Part shown: one piece after another, positions 1 through 7,190 of the stretch
How the letters are laid out: each line of letters opens with the position of its first letter
How positions within the stretch are numbered: position 1 is the first letter of the stretch
Source of the DNA: Caulobacter sp.
GTDB lineage: Bacteria > Pseudomonadota > Alphaproteobacteria > Caulobacterales > Caulobacteraceae
Direction: 5' to 3'
DNA: 38,706 bases
Assembly (NCBI GenBank): GCA_030652755.1
Contig: JAUSPV010000287.1
Coordinates: 1-38,706, forward strand
Notes under the pieces: generated by a model
The model's input: the letters and a program-made list of their open reading frames with translations, nothing else
Databases searched by the model: none
What the model was told of the DNA's origin: nothing
Program-made: the position numbers and the translations under genes

Positions 1-82
1 ATCCTGAGCAGCCGCGCAGCGGCGTGTCGAAGGACGCACCGCCTAGGCAGCGTTCATGGATGGCCCGAACAAGTCGGGCCAT
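1..82. repeat. Intergenic palindromic repeat remnants
   Basis: The first 155 bases hold no gene that I can support. Two short inverted repeats are visible: GCCGC-gca-GCGGC at 11-23, inside a segment ending in GTGTCGAAGGACGC, and ATGGCCCG-(7 bases)-CGGGCCAT at 60-82. Both look like the dispersed intergenic repeats that are common in Caulobacterales and sphingomonad genomes. That resemblance is from memory; what is seen here is only the two inverted repeats and the absence of coding sequence. Confidence 0.4.
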
Positions 83-155
83 GACGGATTGGGGAAGGGC
101 TTGCGCTTCCAGCGACTGAGCGGCTCAGATGCGGTTCGAAACGAGGAACCGCGCC

Positions 156-1439
156 ATGCCCCGCAAGCCGAACATCATCGTCATCATGGCCGACGACCTC
201 GGCTACGGCGACCTCGGCTGCGACGGCGGGACCATCATCCGCACGCCCAACCTCGACCGCATGGCGGCGGAGGGCACGCGGTTCACCGACTTCTACGCCA
301 GCGCCAACCTCTGCACCCCGTCGCGCGCCGGGCTGCTGACCGGCCGCTATCCGGTGCGGATGAACCTGGCGCATGAGGTGATCCAGTCGCCGGAAGATCG
401 CGGCCTGCCGCTCTCCGAGCTGACCATCCCCAAGGCGCTGAAGCCGGCCGGCTACGCCAGCGCCCTGATCGGCAAGTGGCATCTGGGCCACCGGGGCCAG
501 TACTGGCCGCCCAACGTCCACGGCTTCGACGTCTTCAAGGGCCTGCCCTACAGCCACGACATGCAGCCGCTGGCGTATTTCGAAAAGGACGGCGACGCGC
601 CCCTGACCGAGAGCCCGGTCGACTTCCCGAAGCTGACCCAGACCTTCTTCCGCGAGACCGCCGCCTTCGCAGAGGCGAACCGCGACAGGCCGTTCTTCGT
701 GCTGCTGGCCCTGACCGCGCCGCATGTGCCGCTGGTCCGCAACGACGACGCGGCCTGGGACTCGCCGGCGGGGGCGTATGGGGATGTGGTCGAGGAGATC
801 GACCGCAATGTCGGGCTGCTGCTGGACCAACTGAAGGCGCTGGGCCTCGAGGACGACACCCTGGTCATCTTCACCTCCGACAACGGTCCGTGGTTCGAGG
901 GCTCGTCCGGCCCGTTCCGCGAGCGCAAGGGCCAGTCCGGCTTCGACGGCGGCTATCGCGTGCCCTTCATCCTGCGCCAGCCGGGGACCGTGCCGGCCGG
1001 CGTGGTGACGGGCGCCATCGCCAGCAACCTCGACCTGCTGCCGACATTCGCGGCCCTTGCCGGCGCCGATCTGCCGGAGGACCTGGAGCTGGACGGCAAG
1101 GACATCGGGCCGGTGATCCACGACGGGGCGGCCACGCCGCACGAGCAGATCCTGCTGTTCGACAACACCAGGGTGGCCGCGATCCGCACCCCGGCCTGGA
1201 AGCTGGTCACCCGCGTTCACACCCGCGGCTGGCACGTGAACCTCGGTCGCTTCAACTATCCGCTGTTGTTCGACATCGTCCGGGATCCCGGCGAGAACTA
1301 CAGCGTCGCGTCCCTGCACCCCGATGTGGTCGAGGATCTGAAGGCCCGGCACAAGGCGGCGCGGGAGAAGTACGAGCCGATGGTCGACCTGTTTCCGCCC
1401 TGGGTGCGTCCGTCGATCGCCGACTGGCATCCGGACTGA
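156..1439 (+). CDS. Sulfatase (arylsulfatase, alkaline phosphatase superfamily)
   Basis: Hydrolyses sulfate esters; the substrate cannot be told from sequence. I start it at ATG 156 (427 aa), preceded by GAGGAA at good spacing; an in-frame ATG at 129 lacks a clear ribosome site. The product opens with NIIVIMADDLGYGD, which carries the paired Asp metal ligands (D13, D14). Residues 53-64 are CTPSRAGLLTGR, the type I sulfatase signature, where Cys53 would be converted to formylglycine. A further metal-site motif, TSDNGP, lies near residue 249. Length is in the normal range for the family. No signal peptide is seen with this start, so it may be cytoplasmic. A TetR-type regulator follows on the same strand after 114 bases. 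The family call is secure; the substrate is not. Confidence 0.9.
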   Translation: MPRKPNIIVIMADDLGYGDLGCDGGTIIRTPNLDRMAAEGTRFTDFYASANLCTPSRAGLLTGRYPVRMNLAHEVIQSPEDRGLPLSELTIPKALKPAGYASALIGKWHLGHRGQYWPPNVHGFDVFKGLPYSHDMQPLAYFEKDGDAPLTESPVDFPKLTQTFFRETAAFAEANRDRPFFVLLALTAPHVPLVRNDDAAWDSPAGAYGDVVEEIDRNVGLLLDQLKALGLEDDTLVIFTSDNGPWFEGSSGPFRERKGQSGFDGGYRVPFILRQPGTVPAGVVTGAIASNLDLLPTFAALAGADLPEDLELDGKDIGPVIHDGAATPHEQILLFDNTRVAAIRTPAWKLVTRVHTRGWHVNLGRFNYPLLFDIVRDPGENYSVASLHPDVVEDLKARHKAAREKYEPMVDLFPPWVRPSIADWHPD

Positions 1440-1490
1440 AATCCGCATCGCAATGCAGCATCGCGCGCCGCCATTCGAACGCGTGTTTAT

Positions 1491-1505
1491 TGACGCTTGC
1501 GTACA
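1491..1505. promoter_or_regulatory. Possible TetR-type operator
   Basis: TGACGC-TT-GCGTACA is an imperfect inverted repeat (ACGC/GCGT core) about 50 bases upstream of the TetR-type gene's TTG start. It overlaps a TTGACG that could serve as a -35 box. TetR-type genes often carry their own operator at this place. It is a weak call, resting only on position and partial symmetry. Confidence 0.3.
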
Positions 1506-1553
1506 GATCGAACGGCCGTAAAGCTGCCTTTCACGGAACGGAAGGGCTGCGTT

Positions 1554-2216
1554 TTGAGTCTCACTGACGATCCAGGCGCGGAGTCCCAGACCCCGGAGGC
1601 CGAGGCCGCCACCAAGCAGCTGGTGTTCAACGCCGCCGAGCGGCTGTTCGCGCTGCACGGCTTCCAGAATGTGTCGGTGCGCGACATCACCGCCGAGGCC
1701 GGCGTCAACCTGGCCAGCGTCAACTACCACTTCGGGTCCAAGGACTCGCTGCTGTTCGAGATCTTCCGCCGGCGCACCCAGGAGCTGAACCGCGAACGCG
1801 CCCGGATGCTGCACGAGGCCACCGACCGCAACGCCGGCAAGCCGCCCGTGCGCGAGATCCTGACCGCCCTGTTCGCCCCGCCCCTGCGATGGCTGGACCC
1901 GTCCAACGACCGCCGCATCTCGCTGCAGTTCCTGATCCGCGCCCGCAGCGAGGGCACCGCCGAGATCCGCGAGGTGCTGGGCAGCGACGTCAGCCATCTG
2001 AAGCGCTTCGCCGACGCCCTGCTGGCCGCCCGGCCGGACCTGCCGCCGGAGGAGGTCTACTGGCGGCTCCACTTCGTGCTGGGCATGATCCACCAGAACC
2101 GGTTCATGGAGCTGGACCGGCTGCACGTGCTGTCCAGCGGCCAGACCCGCGAGGGCGAGGTCGACGCCCTGTTGGCCCGGATGCTGGACTTCGCCGAGGC
2201 GGGGTTCTCGCGGTAG
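1554..2216 (+). CDS. TetR/AcrR family transcriptional regulator
   Basis: A ligand-responsive DNA-binding repressor of the TetR family. I choose TTG 1554 (220 aa) because GGAAGGG sits 8 bases upstream; a TTG at 1497 would add 19 residues of unlikely sequence. Residues about 21-67 form the TetR N-terminal domain, with the helix-turn-helix in VSVRDITAEAGVNLASVNYH and the usual YHFGSKDSLL after it. The C-terminal part, a helical ligand/dimer domain, names no ligand. It lies between a sulfatase and a methyltransferase on the same strand, 46 bases before the latter, so it may regulate one or both and probably itself. Confidence 0.88.
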   Translation: MSLTDDPGAESQTPEAEAATKQLVFNAAERLFALHGFQNVSVRDITAEAGVNLASVNYHFGSKDSLLFEIFRRRTQELNRERARMLHEATDRNAGKPPVREILTALFAPPLRWLDPSNDRRISLQFLIRARSEGTAEIREVLGSDVSHLKRFADALLAARPDLPPEEVYWRLHFVLGMIHQNRFMELDRLHVLSSGQTREGEVDALLARMLDFAEAGFSR

Positions 2217-2274
2217 CGGGACGCAGCTTCTGGCGATAGTCAGGACGCGCCCCGAGGCCCGCATGGAGATCCAG

Positions 2275-2925
2275 ATGTCGAACACCCAGGATGGCGGCCG
2301 CTTCTGGGATCGCATCGCCCGCAAGTATGCGGCGGACAAGATCGCCGACGAGGCGGGCTATGAACGCACGCTGGCGCGGTGTCTTGACTACCTCAAGCCC
2401 ACCGACAACGCGCTCGAGTTCGCCTGTGGCACCGGCACGACCGCCCTTCGGCTGGCCCCGTCCGCAGGCTCCCTCACCGCCTCGGACATCTCCGGAGAGA
2501 TGATTGCGATCGCCCGGGAAAAGCAGGCCGCGGCCGGTCCGGTGAATGACGCCGGCAGGCTTGCGTTCGTCCAATCCGCCCTGGAGACCCTGACCTGTCC
2601 TGCTGAAAGCTTTGACGTGGTCATGGGGTTCAGCGCCGTCCATCTGGTCCCTGATCTAAGGGAGGGTCTGGTCCAGGTTCATCGCCTTCTGAAGCCCGGC
2701 GGCCTGTTCATTTCCAAGACCCCGTGTCTGGGCGACATGAACCCGCTGATCCTCGCCGCCCTGCCCGTCATGCGCTTCTTCGGCAAGGCCCCGAACGTGC
2801 TGATCTTCACATCCGGGGACCTGCAGGCGGCCATCGCCGCTGCGGGATTCAACATTGTCGAAGTGGCGCACCACGCCTCCAGGGGCAAGGATACGCGCCC
2901 CTTCATTGTGGCCAGGCGACTCTAG
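2275..2925 (+). CDS. Class I SAM-dependent methyltransferase
   Basis: Transfers a methyl group from S-adenosylmethionine to an unknown acceptor. Start ATG 2275 (216 aa) has GGAG 7 bases upstream; an in-frame ATG at 2263 would add four residues and cannot be excluded. SAM-binding motif I is seen as LEFACGTGTT (residues 48-56), then an acidic motif around SDISGEMIAIA and the motif-IV-like FDVVMGFSAVHLV. LLKPGG is a typical post-motif signature of the Methyltransf_11/25 group. It follows the TetR-type gene by a short gap and probably shares its transcript. Substrate unknown; small-molecule or quinone-like methyltransferases look most similar in layout. Confidence 0.82.
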   Translation: MSNTQDGGRFWDRIARKYAADKIADEAGYERTLARCLDYLKPTDNALEFACGTGTTALRLAPSAGSLTASDISGEMIAIAREKQAAAGPVNDAGRLAFVQSALETLTCPAESFDVVMGFSAVHLVPDLREGLVQVHRLLKPGGLFISKTPCLGDMNPLILAALPVMRFFGKAPNVLIFTSGDLQAAIAAAGFNIVEVAHHASRGKDTRPFIVARRL

Positions 2926-2933
2926 AACGGCCC

Positions 2934-3572
2934 TCAGATCAGCCCGAGCGCCCTGGCCCGCATGGCCGCCTCGGTGCGATTGGCCGCGCCGACCGAGCCG
3001 ATGGCGTTGGTGACATGGGTCTTCACCGTGGCCGGCGACACACCCAGGACGCGGGCGATCTCCTTGTTCGACAGGCCGCGGGCGATCAGGGTCAGCACCT
3101 GCTTCTGGCGGTCGGTCACGACGCGGGAGCCGGGCTCGGGCGAAGGCGAGGCGGCGGGCGCGGCCGGACGGGCGCCGGCCAGTTCCGCCACCCTGGGCGG
3201 CAGGTAGCGCCCGCCCGCCAGGACCAGCTCGATCGCCGCCAGGATGACCTCGCCGGAGGATGTCTTCGGAACGAAGCCGTGAACCCCCCGCCCCAGCAGC
3301 TCCAGCAACAGCGCGTCATCATGCGAGCCGGTGACCACCAGCAGGCGTGTCCCTGGCGCGATGTCGAGCACGCCCGTGACCCCCTCCACGGGACCGGCGC
3401 CCGGCATCATGAGGTCAACGAGGCAAAGGTCAGGACCGGACCGGGCCAGCGCCCAGGCTTCGTTGAAGTCGGCGGCCCGGGCCACCTGGGCGTCGGGCCA
3501 GCGCCCGCCGACAGCCCCCGCCAGCGCCTCCCTGACCAGTTCGTGGTCATCGCAGATCAGGCAGCTTCGCAC
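2934..3572 (-). CDS. LuxR-family response regulator
   Basis: Output half of a two-component pair. I start it at GTG 3572 (212 aa), with AGGG upstream; this makes the gene overlap the kinase stop by 16 bases, typical of translational coupling. The receiver domain (residues 1-115) has acidic D8-D9, phospho-acceptor D53 (LVDLMMP), T81 and K103, all the key positions. Residues about 143-205 are a LuxR/FixJ helix-turn-helix (TDRQKQVLTLIARGLSNKEIA ... VSPATVKTHV). A short Ala/Pro-rich linker joins them. Its partner is the membrane kinase just upstream. Targets are unknown. It ends 8 bases from the methyltransferase stop on the other strand, with no obvious terminator between. Confidence 0.9.
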   Translation of the reverse strand: MRSCLICDDHELVREALAGAVGGRWPDAQVARAADFNEAWALARSGPDLCLVDLMMPGAGPVEGVTGVLDIAPGTRLLVVTGSHDDALLLELLGRGVHGFVPKTSSGEVILAAIELVLAGGRYLPPRVAELAGARPAAPAASPSPEPGSRVVTDRQKQVLTLIARGLSNKEIARVLGVSPATVKTHVTNAIGSVGAANRTEAAMRARALGLI

Positions 3573-4930
3573 GGTTGCGCCCTGCCCTTTCCGACCGCGA
3601 CGTCCGCCGGCCAGGCCTCGCCCTGTCCGCGTGGGAGATCCAGCACGAAGCACGCGCCCGCCGCCCAGCGCCGGTCCAGTGTCAGCTCACCGCCCATCGC
3701 CCGGGCGAACCGTCGCGAGGTCGAGAGGCCGAGACCGAAATTCGCGCGCCCGCTTCCGGGGGCAGCGAACTCCCCGAACAGGGTGGCGGCCCGGGCCGGC
3801 TCTATGCCGCGACCGTTGTCGACGGCGTAGATCCGCACCCTCGCCCCCTGCCGGCGCGCGCCGATGAGCAGACGCGTTGCGCCCGCGTGGCCGCAGGTGT
3901 TGGCGACCAGATTGCCGACGATGCGCCGCGCCAGCCGCGGATCGACCAGCGCCGTCAGCCCGGTGGGAGCGACCCGGATCGTCACACCGGCCGCGTTGGC
4001 GACGGCCTCGTGTTCGAGGGCGATGTCCTGGAGGATCGGGCCGATGGCATGGCTGGCCAGCGTCGGCTTGGCCGCGCCGCTCTCCAGCCGCAGGTGCTCG
4101 AGCATTTCCTGGAGCAGCGACTGGGTGGAGGCGAAGGCCCGGCGCGCGCCGCGGATGGCGCGATCCCGGGCCTCGGCGCTTTTCGTCTCGATGGCCTGGT
4201 CGAAGAACAGCCGCGCCGCCTGGACGGGCTGCTGCAGGTCGTGAGAGGCGGCGGCGAGGAAGCGGGTGATCGCGTCGCGCTGGTCGCCGACTTCCGTCAG
4301 CGCCGCGTTGAGCGCGCGTCCGGCGCGCTCGGCCTCGAGCTTGGCCACGATCGCCTCGGCGAGCGCGCGGTGGATCACCCGCCTCATGGCCAGGACGCTG
4401 ACGGTGAAGACCACGAGAAACGCGGCGAGCGCGGTGCTGTACGGCGCCGGGTGGGTCAGCACGAACAGGGTCAGCGATCCGAAGACCATCAGGGTCGCCG
4501 AAGCCGAGACCCGGGTGGCGCGGTTCTCCGCTATCATCTGGATAGGGATGAACCAGACGTACATGACCAGCAGGAGAGCGAAGAGTTCAGGTCCGGCGGC
4601 GGGAAGGAACAGCCAGACACTGGCGGCGATCAGCAGGTTGGCGGCCAGCGCCGCGCCCTTGAACACCGGTATCCAGACGCCGAGGATTTCCTGCTCCCCG
4701 GGGTCGCGCATCATGGCCAGCGCCATGGCCCCGCACCAGACGAGCAGGACCATGACGAAGGCGCCGGACCAGAGCCCGAGGGCGACGGGGTTCACTTGGC
4801 TGGCGAAGATCACCGTGATGTAGGCGATCACCAGGGCCAGCAGCAGGACCCCGATCCAGGCCGTGACGCGGCCGGCCCGCAACTCGTCGATGAGCGCCAA
4901 TGGGTCGATCCTGTCGCCTGCGACCGGCAT
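3557..4930 (-). CDS. Membrane sensor histidine kinase
   Basis: Senses an unknown signal and phosphorylates the LuxR-type regulator encoded next. I use ATG 4930 (457 aa); an upstream TTG at 4999 would add 23 residues. Residues 22-180 hold about six hydrophobic segments with short loops, so sensing is probably within the membrane. After a short coiled region comes a HisKA domain with H230 in ASHDLQQPVQA, then the ATPase domain: N-box NLVANTCGH, G1 VDNGRGIE, G2 NFGLGLSTSRRFA. The H-box belongs to the SHDLRQP subgroup, which typically works with LuxR-type regulators; here Gln replaces the usual Arg. The two-gene operon lies divergent from the outer-membrane protein gene. Confidence 0.9.
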   Translation of the reverse strand: MPVAGDRIDPLALIDELRAGRVTAWIGVLLLALVIAYITVIFASQVNPVALGLWSGAFVMVLLVWCGAMALAMMRDPGEQEILGVWIPVFKGAALAANLLIAASVWLFLPAAGPELFALLLVMYVWFIPIQMIAENRATRVSASATLMVFGSLTLFVLTHPAPYSTALAAFLVVFTVSVLAMRRVIHRALAEAIVAKLEAERAGRALNAALTEVGDQRDAITRFLAAASHDLQQPVQAARLFFDQAIETKSAEARDRAIRGARRAFASTQSLLQEMLEHLRLESGAAKPTLASHAIGPILQDIALEHEAVANAAGVTIRVAPTGLTALVDPRLARRIVGNLVANTCGHAGATRLLIGARRQGARVRIYAVDNGRGIEPARAATLFGEFAAPGSGRANFGLGLSTSRRFARAMGGELTLDRRWAAGACFVLDLPRGQGEAWPADVAVGKGRAQPCEAA

Positions 4931-5122
4931 CTTCAACGCTAAGCCCGTACTGCACACTCGCCCAAACGGCTCGGCCAACCGGCCGATGCCGACCCCCAAC
5001 CCCTACAGTAGTTTCGACCTTGAGCAAGCGCCGGGTTGTCCCCGGCGCGCAGCGACGACCTCGCACGTTCGCGCCGCACCGGCCGTGTCAGGTCTCAGTC
5101 GAGTGGCGGCGCGAGGGGAACG

Positions 5123-5854
5123 ATGAAAAAGCTAATTCTCATGGCGGGGGTGGCGAGCGCCCTCATCGGGGCGCCGGCTCTGGCCGAGGACCGCGGAGTC
5201 TACATCAGCGTCTCGGCGGGCAGCGCGTCGGTGAAGGATACGGACCTCCGCTACTACGACGTCGGCGGCACGTTTGGCGGGGCCGGCGCGACCGATTCCG
5301 TTCAGACGTCGGTGGAACTGAAGAACGCGGCGGCCTTCGCCGGCGCCGTCGGCTACGATTTCGGCTCCATCCGCGCTGATGTCGAGATCGGCTACAACCG
5401 CAACGAACTGGAAGCCATCACCGTCGAGTCACTCAACGGCGCGCCGGTCACTCTGTCTCCGGCCGAGGCCGACGATGTCTGCCTCTATCTGGGCATCAGC
5501 AGCTGCACCGCTTCGGGCAACCGGATCGCCTTCAGCGACGGCGGCAAGGTCCGTCAGCTGAGCGCCATGGCCAATCTGTGGTACGAGCACCCGATCACCG
5601 ACCGCATCACGCCCTACATCGGCGGCGGCGCGGGCTTCGTCGGCTTCGAAGCCGATGGCGAGGGAGACGTTACCTTCGCCTGGCAGGTGGGCGCCGGCGT
5701 CGCGTTCCAGGCCAGCCCGAGCATCGCGATCACGGTCGACTACCGCTACCGCTCGGCGGACGGCAAGGACATCGCCTACGACGCGAACTCGGGCTTCGAG
5801 ATCGGCACGATCAAGACCAGCACCCTGTCGGCGGGACTGCGCTTCAGCTTCTGA
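5123..5854 (+). CDS. Outer-membrane beta-barrel protein
   Basis: A small outer-membrane protein of the OmpA-like/Opa beta-barrel type. ATG 5123 (243 aa) is preceded by GAGGGGAA. Residues 1-21 are a classic signal peptide (MKK, a hydrophobic core, cleavage after ALA). The mature part shows alternating polar/hydrophobic strands, Gly-rich turns, the phrase TPYIGGGAGFVGFEA common in these barrels, and a C-terminal strand ending in Phe (AGLRFSF), the outer-membrane assembly signal. A pair of Cys residues near residues 116-123 could form a disulfide in an outer loop. There is no peptidoglycan-binding OmpA C-terminal domain. Function is probably structural or adhesive, but that is a guess. Confidence 0.85.
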   Translation: MKKLILMAGVASALIGAPALAEDRGVYISVSAGSASVKDTDLRYYDVGGTFGGAGATDSVQTSVELKNAAAFAGAVGYDFGSIRADVEIGYNRNELEAITVESLNGAPVTLSPAEADDVCLYLGISSCTASGNRIAFSDGGKVRQLSAMANLWYEHPITDRITPYIGGGAGFVGFEADGEGDVTFAWQVGAGVAFQASPSIAITVDYRYRSADGKDIAYDANSGFEIGTIKTSTLSAGLRFSF

Positions 5855-5858
5855 TTCC

Positions 5859-5890
5859 CCGGCCGCGCGGACAGCCGTCCGTGCGGCCGG
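5859..5890. terminator. Bidirectional hairpin terminator
   Basis: A 14-bp stem (5859-5872 with 5877-5890; one G-T pair) closes a 4-base loop, AGCC. It sits between the stop codons of the convergent outer-membrane protein and acyl-CoA dehydrogenase genes, so it probably serves both. No long T-run follows on either strand, as is usual in GC-rich genomes. Confidence 0.7.
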
Positions 5891-5893
5891 ACT

Positions 5894-7042
5894 CTACCCG
5901 CCGCGCTTCATCGTCTCGCGGGCGATGACGATCTGCTGGACCTGGCTGGTGCCTTCGTAGATGCGGAAGATGCGGACGTCGCGGTACAGCCGCTCGATGC
6001 CGTAGTCGGCGACATAGCCGGCGCCGCCGAAGATCTGCACGGCCTTGTCGGCGACGCGACCGACCATCTCCGAGGCGAAGTATTTGGCGGCGGCGGCTTC
6101 CAGCACGATGTTCTGGCCGGCGTCGCGCTTGCGGGCGCCTTCCATGACCAGGGCGCGGGCGGCCATGGCCTCGGTCTTCATATCGGCGATCATGCCCTGG
6201 ATCAGCTGGAACTGGGCCAGGGCCTGGCCGAACTGCTTGCGCTCGCCGGCATAGGCGACGCTGTCGGCGATCAGCCGTTCCGCAACCCCGACACAGAGGG
6301 CGGCGATGTGCAGGCGCCCCTTGTCGAGCACCTGCATGGCCACCTTGAAGCCCTCGCCCTCGCCGCCCAGCCGGTTCCAGGCCGGAACGCGGACGTTGTC
6401 GAAGGTGATGTCGTGGATCTGGGCGCCGTGCTGGCCCATCTTCTTTTCCGGCTTGCCGACGGTGATGCCGGGCAGGTCGGACGGCACCACGAAGGCGGAG
6501 ACGCCGCCGCCGCCCTTCACGTCCGGATTGGTGCGGGCCATTACCGTGAACAGCCCCGCCTTGCCGGCGTTGGTGATGTAGCGCTTGGAGCCGTTGAGGA
6601 CGTACTCGTTCCCGTCCAGCGTGGCGCGGGTCTGGACCGCGGCGCTGTCGGAGCCGGCCTCCGGCTCGGTCAGGGCGAAGCTGGTCACCGTCTCGCCCGA
6701 GGCGATGCCGGGCAGCCACTTGGCCTTCTGCTCATCGGTGCCGAACATCACCAGCCCCTGGCTGCCGATGCCGACATTGGTGCCGATCTCCGACCGGAAG
6801 GCCGGGCTGGCGCGGCCGAGCTCGAACACCACCAGGCATTCGTCTTCCATGGAGAGGTCGAGGCCGCCGTATTCCTCGGGGATGGAGATGCCGAAAAGGC
6901 CCAGCTCGCGCATCTGCTGGATGACGCTCTCGGGCACCTGGTCGTCGGCGGCCACCTGGGCCTCCAGCGGGCGGAGCTGTTCGCTCACGAACCGCCGCAG
7001 CGTGTCGATGAACTGGTCCCGGGTTTCGGCGTCGAGAGCCAT
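5894..7042 (-). CDS. Acyl-CoA dehydrogenase
   Basis: FAD enzyme that introduces the alpha-beta double bond into acyl-CoA, passing electrons to electron-transfer flavoprotein. Length 382 aa is standard. The N-terminal helical domain is followed by FALTEPEAGSD (FAD/substrate-binding signature 1), KRYITNAG, and the C-terminal signature QIFGGAGYVADYGIERLYRD. The catalytic base is E363 in RIYEGTSQVQ, the position used by short/medium-chain and glutaryl-type members. The sequence resembles short-/branched-chain types, but chain-length choice cannot be fixed by eye. ATG start at 7042. It stands alone, with ppc ending 148 bases upstream on the same strand. Possibly part of amino-acid or fatty-acid breakdown. 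Confidence 0.93.
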   Translation of the reverse strand: MALDAETRDQFIDTLRRFVSEQLRPLEAQVAADDQVPESVIQQMRELGLFGISIPEEYGGLDLSMEDECLVVFELGRASPAFRSEIGTNVGIGSQGLVMFGTDEQKAKWLPGIASGETVTSFALTEPEAGSDSAAVQTRATLDGNEYVLNGSKRYITNAGKAGLFTVMARTNPDVKGGGGVSAFVVPSDLPGITVGKPEKKMGQHGAQIHDITFDNVRVPAWNRLGGEGEGFKVAMQVLDKGRLHIAALCVGVAERLIADSVAYAGERKQFGQALAQFQLIQGMIADMKTEAMAARALVMEGARKRDAGQNIVLEAAAAKYFASEMVGRVADKAVQIFGGAGYVADYGIERLYRDVRIFRIYEGTSQVQQIVIARETMKRGG

Positions 7043-7190
7043 GGCAGCGCGTCCCCTTCAAACATTGTTGGCGAGATGCAGTAAGGGAGGCGGGGCGGCA
7101 GGGGAAGCCTACCGCAACGTCATATCAGACTTGATCCCGAGGTGGGCGCGACAGAGCGGCAGACGGATGCGGTCCCGCGAGCAGGCGCCC

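Noticed and set aside
54-2339. A 761-codon minus-strand frame across the sulfatase and TetR genes
   Set aside because: Both genes beneath it have clear family motifs and ribosome sites; the antisense frame has shadow-like composition.
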